Source of the DNA: Gymnopus androsaceus JB14
Lineage: Eukaryota > Basidiomycota > Agaricomycetes > Agaricales > Omphalotaceae
Assembly (NCBI GenBank): GCA_009733575.1
Contig: ML769463.1
Coordinates: forward strand, 79,356-143,355
Length of the DNA: 64,000 nt
Direction: 5' to 3'
This document shows, one piece after another, positions 59,156 to 64,000 of this stretch. Made by a program: the position numbers and the translations under genes. Positions within the stretch are counted from its first letter, which is position 1. The number at the start of each line of letters is the position of its first letter. Under the pieces are notes generated by a model. The model saw only the letters and a program-made list of their open reading frames with translations. It did no database searches and was not told the origin of the DNA.

Positions 59156-59945
59156 TCATCGATCATCGTCAAAGGAAGGTGGTCGGGGTACGTATGCGTA
59201 AGGATGGATGAATTGATGCGGCAGAAGAAAAAGTCGGTTGTCAAATTCTTCAAGTACGATGGAGTTAGTCGTAGAGCGGACTATCGGAGTTTCAATCGTT
59301 TCGAGGTCAAGCTTGTCTCGCGATGAATCCCAGAGATCGGGCCCAGGGTAGAGCGCTGGTGGGTATTCCACAGGTGAAGTCGATAGCAGTGGCACGTTTG
59401 CACTATCTCTGGAGATAGCTTGGGCCTCCACATCCCTTGGTGCTGATTTGAAATGACTGAAGCTTGATGACCTGTGGTGTGAGAAAAGACAAGATGTACG
59501 AAGAGTCAAAGATTTAAAGCGATCCCTGCAGATTTTCGGGATGAGACTAACATTAACGAACCCACCGCCGCAATTACACCAAGGACAGTCACCGGCACCG
59601 AATTATTCTTATATCCTACCATTTATCGGTAACATGCCATGATCTATATCTTCGAAGTAGACGTACCTGCAATTGTAGAGCCTAATCCAACTGCAAATAC
59701 CAGGATATTCACTAGCTGCTGCTTAAGTTGAGACTGGAGTGACTCGTGTCGACTTTGGTGACGCATTACTGGATTCCAGGGCATGGCTTCTTTGAACTGG
59801 TGACTTGAAGAAGAGCTGGCAATGAGCGAGTGAAGATATACCAGGAGCGCTCGGGAAAAAATTATGTTGCAAACGAGATTCTACAGCTTTCACGCCGATT
59901 CAGGACTAGCACATTAACATACCGAGTACCAAGTACCCTCGCCAT
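59156..59945 (-). CDS. Unrecognised gene with two hydrophobic segments, copy 2
   Basis: ATG 59945 gives MARVLGTR before an intron. The next exon reads SSSSSHQFKEAMPWNP, HESLQSQLKQQLVNILVFAV and GLGSTIAG, then NNSVPVTVLGVIAAVGSLM, closely matching copy 1. The last exon differs: FSHFKSAPRDVEAQAISRDS, a Pro/Tyr-rich stretch (SPVEYPPALYPGPDLWDSSR) and an end at PRPPSFDDDR. Thus the membrane part is conserved and the tail is not. Small and apparently complete; function unknown. Confidence 0.55.
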
Positions 59946-60010
59946 GAATGCTGTGCCTTAAAAGAACATAAAAATCCGGTAGAAAGATGTTAGAAATCTT
60001 GTTCATCAAT
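59423..60010. repeat. Dispersed duplication flanking the FHA gene, copy 2
   Basis: This is the partner of 54822-55410. It runs from the start of the tail exon (ggtgctgatttgaa) to an upstream block with cataaaaatccggt and gaaagatgtt. It stops about 30 bp short of the PRO2 stop codon. Confidence 0.85.
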
Positions 60011-60038
60011 AGATCTGTTTTTAATTAAACCAGAGCCT

Positions 60039-61575
60039 CTACTGCAAGAACGGAACGGAAGTCGCTTTAATTGGTGTATGCTTGTACTGTTTTTTGCTCG
60101 TTCCGAATTCTCCCACTATATGTCCCGATGGAGCCTTGCTCCTCATCATGTACTTGTACGTGACTAGGCCATCCAGACCAACTGGGCCACGAGCATGAAT
60201 CTTACCAGTGCTAACACCAACCTCCGTACCAAAACCATATCGGAATCCATCCGCAAAACGGGTACTGGCATTGACGAAGGTTCCGGCAGAATCTACACCT
60301 CGACAGAATGTGGATGCTGCCGCGTCCGATTCCGTGACAATGGAGTCTGTATGGTGAGATGAATGTGAATTGATGAACTGGATAGCAGATTGCAGTGAAG
60401 GAAGGACGATAACAGATAGGGTAAGATTGAGATGCTCTGTGTCATAAGAGGAGGGTTCTGAAGGGTAAGACAAGAGTCTCCAGATTTGAAGGCCGAGGTG
60501 AGAGCGCTTTTAAAGCGTCGAGACTAGGTGGGTCACATAAAAGCTTGACATTTGCTTCCAGCAGGGCTTTGGCCACAGGGGGCCATACAGTGTGTACCAC
60601 GGATTCGTGGAGAATCAAAGTTTCTGACGCGTTGCATGCTGCAGGATAATCAATCTAGAATGGTATATGAGCTCGACCAAGGAAGATAGCAATAGCAAAC
60701 TCTGAATCTTACTTTGGAGTCAATAGCTACTCGAACTGCCTTGGTAACATCGGCGCCTTCATCGATGAAAACCGAACAGAGGCCGTCTGCGTGTCCCATG
60801 ACGGGGATTCGAGTGCCATTCTGGATGTTCTTGACCAAGCTATTGCCGCCTCGAGGAATTACCAGATCAATGTATTGATCAAGCTCGAGGAGAGAGGAGA
60901 CTTCCGCACGCGTTTGTATCGCTTGAATATACAAAGCAGGGATCGCGGTTTTTGCAAGACCAGCAGAAATGGCTTTCGACAGTAGCGTTGTGGTACGGTT
61001 GGACTCCTTTCCACCCTTCAATATTGCGGTATTACCTGGAATTCATGTTCAAGAAATCTGCATACATGAAGAAAATATCTAATTCTCACCCGATTTTATC
61101 GCCAGAGATGCTATATTGACCACAACCTCCGGCCTTGCTTCGAATATGACAAGAAGAACACCGATGGGACACGCGACACGATATAGTTCCAGCTCATCGT
61201 CAAGCTCTGAAGCATATGAAACGCTTCCAGTGGGATCTGGAAGGGCCGCAACATCGAGAATTCCCTGCAACATGGAATCCCATTTATCGCCCTTGTTCAG
61301 ATCGAGTCGTTTCAGCAGCGTTTCAGACATTTTTCCTGCTCCCACTTCTATCTCTGCTGCCTGGGTTATACTGAATCAGTAAGCTCGCAGTTAAATAGAT
61401 GAGCGCCAACCTTGAGATCTTCCGCGTTTGCTTTGATAATTTCGGCCTTGTTGGCCTCGAGAGATTTGCGGATCTCATGCAGGGCATTCACTCGCTCAGA
61501 AGAAGGAATAAGTTGTGAATCCTGGAAGGCAGTTTTCGCAGCTTTGGCGATGTCATGGGCGTTGAATTCAGACAT
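60039..61575 (-). CDS. PRO2: Gamma-glutamyl phosphate reductase
   Basis: The sequence runs MSEFNAHDIAKAAKTAFQDS, VNALHEIRKSLEANKAEIIK, AAEIEVGAGKMSETLLKRLD, YRVACPIGVLLVIFEARPEV, NTAILKGGKESNRTT, LVIPRGGNSLVKNIQNGTRI, PVMGHADGLCSVFIDEGAD, IDYPAACNASETLI (catalytic Cys), LVSYPSEPSSYDTE, SHHTDSIVTESDAAASTFCR, VDSAGTFVNASTRFADGFRY and GFGTEVGVSTGKIHARGPVG. It reduces gamma-glutamyl phosphate to the semialdehyde with NADPH, the second step of proline synthesis, in the cytosol. About five exons. The join near 60480-60520 is unclear (either an intron or one base shift). Confidence 0.95.
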
Positions 61576-61739
61576 ATTTTTTCCTCGGAAATTATCCGGA
61601 ACGGAAGACGGAAGACACGATCAGAGCGTCTAAAATCTTGACGCTCATCGCATCTGACTCGCACCGGAAATATTCAATGGCTCAAGATGACCTTCAAGCT
61701 GGTTACAAGCCTATAGGAACTGTTTAAACCTACAAACAC
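61576..61739. other. Upstream of PRO2
   Basis: The region between the PRO2 start and the CDC24-like relic should hold the PRO2 promoter. An ATG near 61677 reads MAQDDLQAGYKPIG, which does not match the expected CDC24 N-terminus. Confidence 0.4.
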
Positions 61740-63856
61740 GTCTACTCTCTCTTCCAGGGTTTAATCTCTACTCTGATTTGTTGAACGAAGCCGACCCTGT
61801 AGCTTGTATCCGTGGACTGTTTGCTATTGGGATACCCCTCTGCCATCTATTTAATCTTCTTCCTCATAGACTATATCCGAAAATCGACCTCGACTTTACA
61901 TTGCGCGATGATGAATACATGAAACGTATTGCTATCGCACAATTTGCTTTACGCTCTAATCAGGCGTTTGGATGTTCCCACTTCAGCATAAACGACGTAC
62001 TAGACCCCGCAGCAACAATTGGATTTCACAAGGTTCATTATTACAGCTCCTCCTCCCATTCTTTTTCACGAATACTCCTGTTTTCAGGCATTAAATGCCG
62101 TATCGGTAGTGCTTGACCAACTCCGTCTAAATGAAATCAAAGGACCTGCAAAGCAGCTTGATCGCACGTCCACTAAAGAAGTACCATACAAAGATGACTC
62201 GAACGTGCATTTGCGCATAGGTCAATGACTTGTTAGAGTCTGAGCGCAAGTATGTAGCCCAAATGGAAACGTTAGGAGGTAAATGCAATCCTCTCACATC
62301 ATCTACATTAAATACTAATTAATCACCTTTCAGAAATTCTCTGGTGCCCTTGCAGCTGTAGGGAATTTGAGTCCCGATACAGTATCCTTTAGTGTTTCCC
62401 AAAAAGTTGTTCATCTTTGCTCGTAAATTTCGCATCCAACTTGAATGCATCGCCCAACTACCGTGGCAAGAACAGAATTGGGGGGTACCGTTCATAACAC
62501 ATGTGCGCAATAACATTACTGTTCCATGACTTCAATCTCACGAAGGACACATAGACCATGGACATTATCAGTGAATATGAGAATTCATTGCGTGAACTGT
62601 ATCCTCTGTAGAACCGGAGCTCGCTAAACTTGATATGGGATCCTTGCAGGTGGGTGTATTCCACATATTGCATACGTGCATCACGAAATATTTTCCTCCT
62701 TTATAAAGGTCCAGGACTTCAAAGTTTCTTCAGAATCAATAGCAACCCTCCTTGCAGTTCCTTTGAAGCATCTGTCTGATTATCAAACTTATCTCAAACG
62801 TATGGATACTTTCATCTCCAATAAGACCATCCCGATCCTTACTTTTTTTGCTTAGAAACTCATACCGATTTCTGTTGCTGCGGGACATATACATCACGAA
62901 GAACTAACTCGCGCTGTTGCATGTATCCAACATGCAGTGGATAGCGCGCTAGAAGGCACAGAAAAAGGCAATATCTGATCGAGTTTGCGAGGCTTTGAAA
63001 CGACGAATTACTGACTGGCAGGGCTTGGAACTGTCAGTAGTTTAGGACAAGTCGTCCTAGAATGCAACCTTCTCACTCGCAGAAACGATCTTCTGCAAAG
63101 TTTCGATGTCTTTCTGTTTGAGAAGGAACTCGTTCTTTGCGATGAAACCTTACCTCCGCCACCCTAGCAGTACGAGGACTGGCAGGCTGAGATCGACGTC
63201 TTTGCCGCCTCCGAAGGAGACTATGCTTTATATAAAGGACCATTTTCCCATCCAGGACACCTGGAACATATCGATGACAGAATTTAGGCGTACACAAGGT
63301 GCGTCGTGGGCATGATGATTATACTGGTGGCAAACTGACATGCACAGATAACGGTGCTCGCGTCTTGTTTGAGCTATCAATATCCATGGGCACCTATGTC
63401 TGTATCGTTGCTATTCCCACATCGGCAAAACATGCAGAAATGGTATGACGAACTGCGTCGCATTCAACGGTTCAAAAAAGATGTCGCCATTCCTATGTTG
63501 TCTGGACACATGTCATAGAAAACGATCTTCGACTTATAGTGGCACCTCAAATAATGTGGAAAAGCCTCCGCTCCCTCAATCCCTCAGTTCTCAGTCGACG
63601 TCCGCCCAGCGCTTCGCTCTTGTAAAGCTGTATTTCGGCGATAACACATCTGTGATTTCAACTAGCTTTACCCGTGACTTTCGACACTCTGATAGAGCGT
63701 ATCGACAAGAAGTTGCGGTACTCCCAAGGATGGTCTAGGGAGGGAAGGCGTATCACTTACACGGCTGACGATGGGCATGCTGAATCCCTTGGGCCCGAAA
63801 CTCCTTTAGAATATATATTCCAGGAGGGTGTAATGGTCTCGCTTCAGATCCAGTGA
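61740..63856 (+). pseudogene. 5'-truncated CDC24-like Rho GEF
   Basis: It begins inside the calponin-homology part (CLNLQTRLLSLPGFNLYSDL, IPLCHLFNLLPHRLYPKIDL, NAVSVVLDQLRL). The DH domain follows in pieces (DLLESERKYVAQMETLGG; IQLECIAQLPWQEQNWGVPF; ACIQHAVDSALEGTEK), then PH parts (FDVFLFEKELVLCDE; KGPFPIQDTWNISMTEF; KWYDELRRIQRF) and a C-terminal PB1 domain (LVKLYFGDNTSVISTSF, DTLIERIDKKLRYSQGWS, TPLEYIFQEGVMVSLQIQ). Stops and shifts are frequent in the DH region around 62400-62700 and the conserved lipid-binding DH helix is not recognisable, unlike the single-base breaks elsewhere. Functional CDC24 activates Cdc42 for polarity; this copy has no N-terminus and probably no activity. Confidence 0.7.
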
Positions 63857-64000
63857 TGGCAAGTATGTTCGTGACTGTACAGGATTCATGTACATATGTA
63901 GTAGAACTTACTCAAATAGCTTGCAAAATAGCTGTATGAGCTGGGTTCCCGTGGATACAGACTTTAGGCGCGCGCGCCCATGTTAGTCATTTTTAATCCT
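63857..64000. other. Window end, no gene visible
   Basis: Only a short flank with a GC-alternating run (ggcgcgcgcgcc, about 63968-63979) remains before the window ends. Confidence 0.5.

Noticed and set aside
61577..61739. Start codon near 61677 as the true CDC24 start
   Set aside because: The peptide it begins does not resemble the CDC24 N-terminus and an in-frame continuation into the CH part is not supported.

Overview
The window looks like nuclear DNA of a mushroom-forming basidiomycete (Agaricomycetes). Genes lie on both strands, close together, and are split by many short introns (about 50-65 bp, GT..AG). Several families are typical of that class: signal peptide/TM proteins with VDDTDP-type ectodomains, F-box proteins with a coiled leader, a CFEM GPI protein, and a four-helix-bundle NLR-like leader. 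I see no bacterial, organellar or viral gene block and no tRNA, rRNA or CRISPR. Species cannot be told from this sequence alone.

Layout. 0.1-5.4 kb is a decayed accessory stretch: a broken TM-protein gene with a tandem 3' duplication and a MITE inside one copy, a relic of the 3' end of the nearby MFS gene, an unrecognised ORF group, and a second, longer MITE of the same family. 5.9-9.5 kb holds a monocarboxylate-type MFS transporter followed by a tartrate/D-malate dehydrogenase-family gene on the same strand, a plausible uptake-and-oxidation pair. 9.8-13.4 kb has a DnaJ co-chaperone and calmodulin. 14.4-15.4 kb is a dead LINE. 16-17.9 kb is an orphan multi-pass membrane protein whose TATA box and start context imply an N-myristoylated start.

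19-32 kb: coiled-coil protein, F-box protein, DPH3, TDP1, F-box/LRR-like protein, phosphoinositide phospholipase C. 31.8-34.7 kb: a TM protein and a secreted two-domain jelly-roll-like protein. 35.4-35.8 kb: a CACTA-type foldback element. 36-51 kb is a core housekeeping run: GH47 alpha-mannosidase, glycerol kinase, PCNA with a long charged insertion, AP180/CALM endocytic adaptor, CFEM protein, NASP-like histone chaperone, RUS1/DUF647 protein. 52-60 kb is accessory again: an NLR-leader-like gene, two copies of an unrecognised two-hydrophobic-segment gene flanking a long FHA/AT-hook protein, then PRO2 (proline synthesis). The window ends in a 5'-truncated CDC24 (Rho GEF) pseudogene.

A general caution: many conserved genes (MFS, dehydrogenase, DnaJ, TDP1, PLC, glycerol kinase, PCNA, AP180, NASP and others) are interrupted by single 1-2 bp shifts, often in short homopolymers or dinucleotides, while residues on both sides stay fully conserved. 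I read most of these as assembly or base-calling errors rather than gene death, but true decay is likely in the TM-protein locus, the LINE and the CDC24 copy. CDS spans below run from first to last coding base and include introns.
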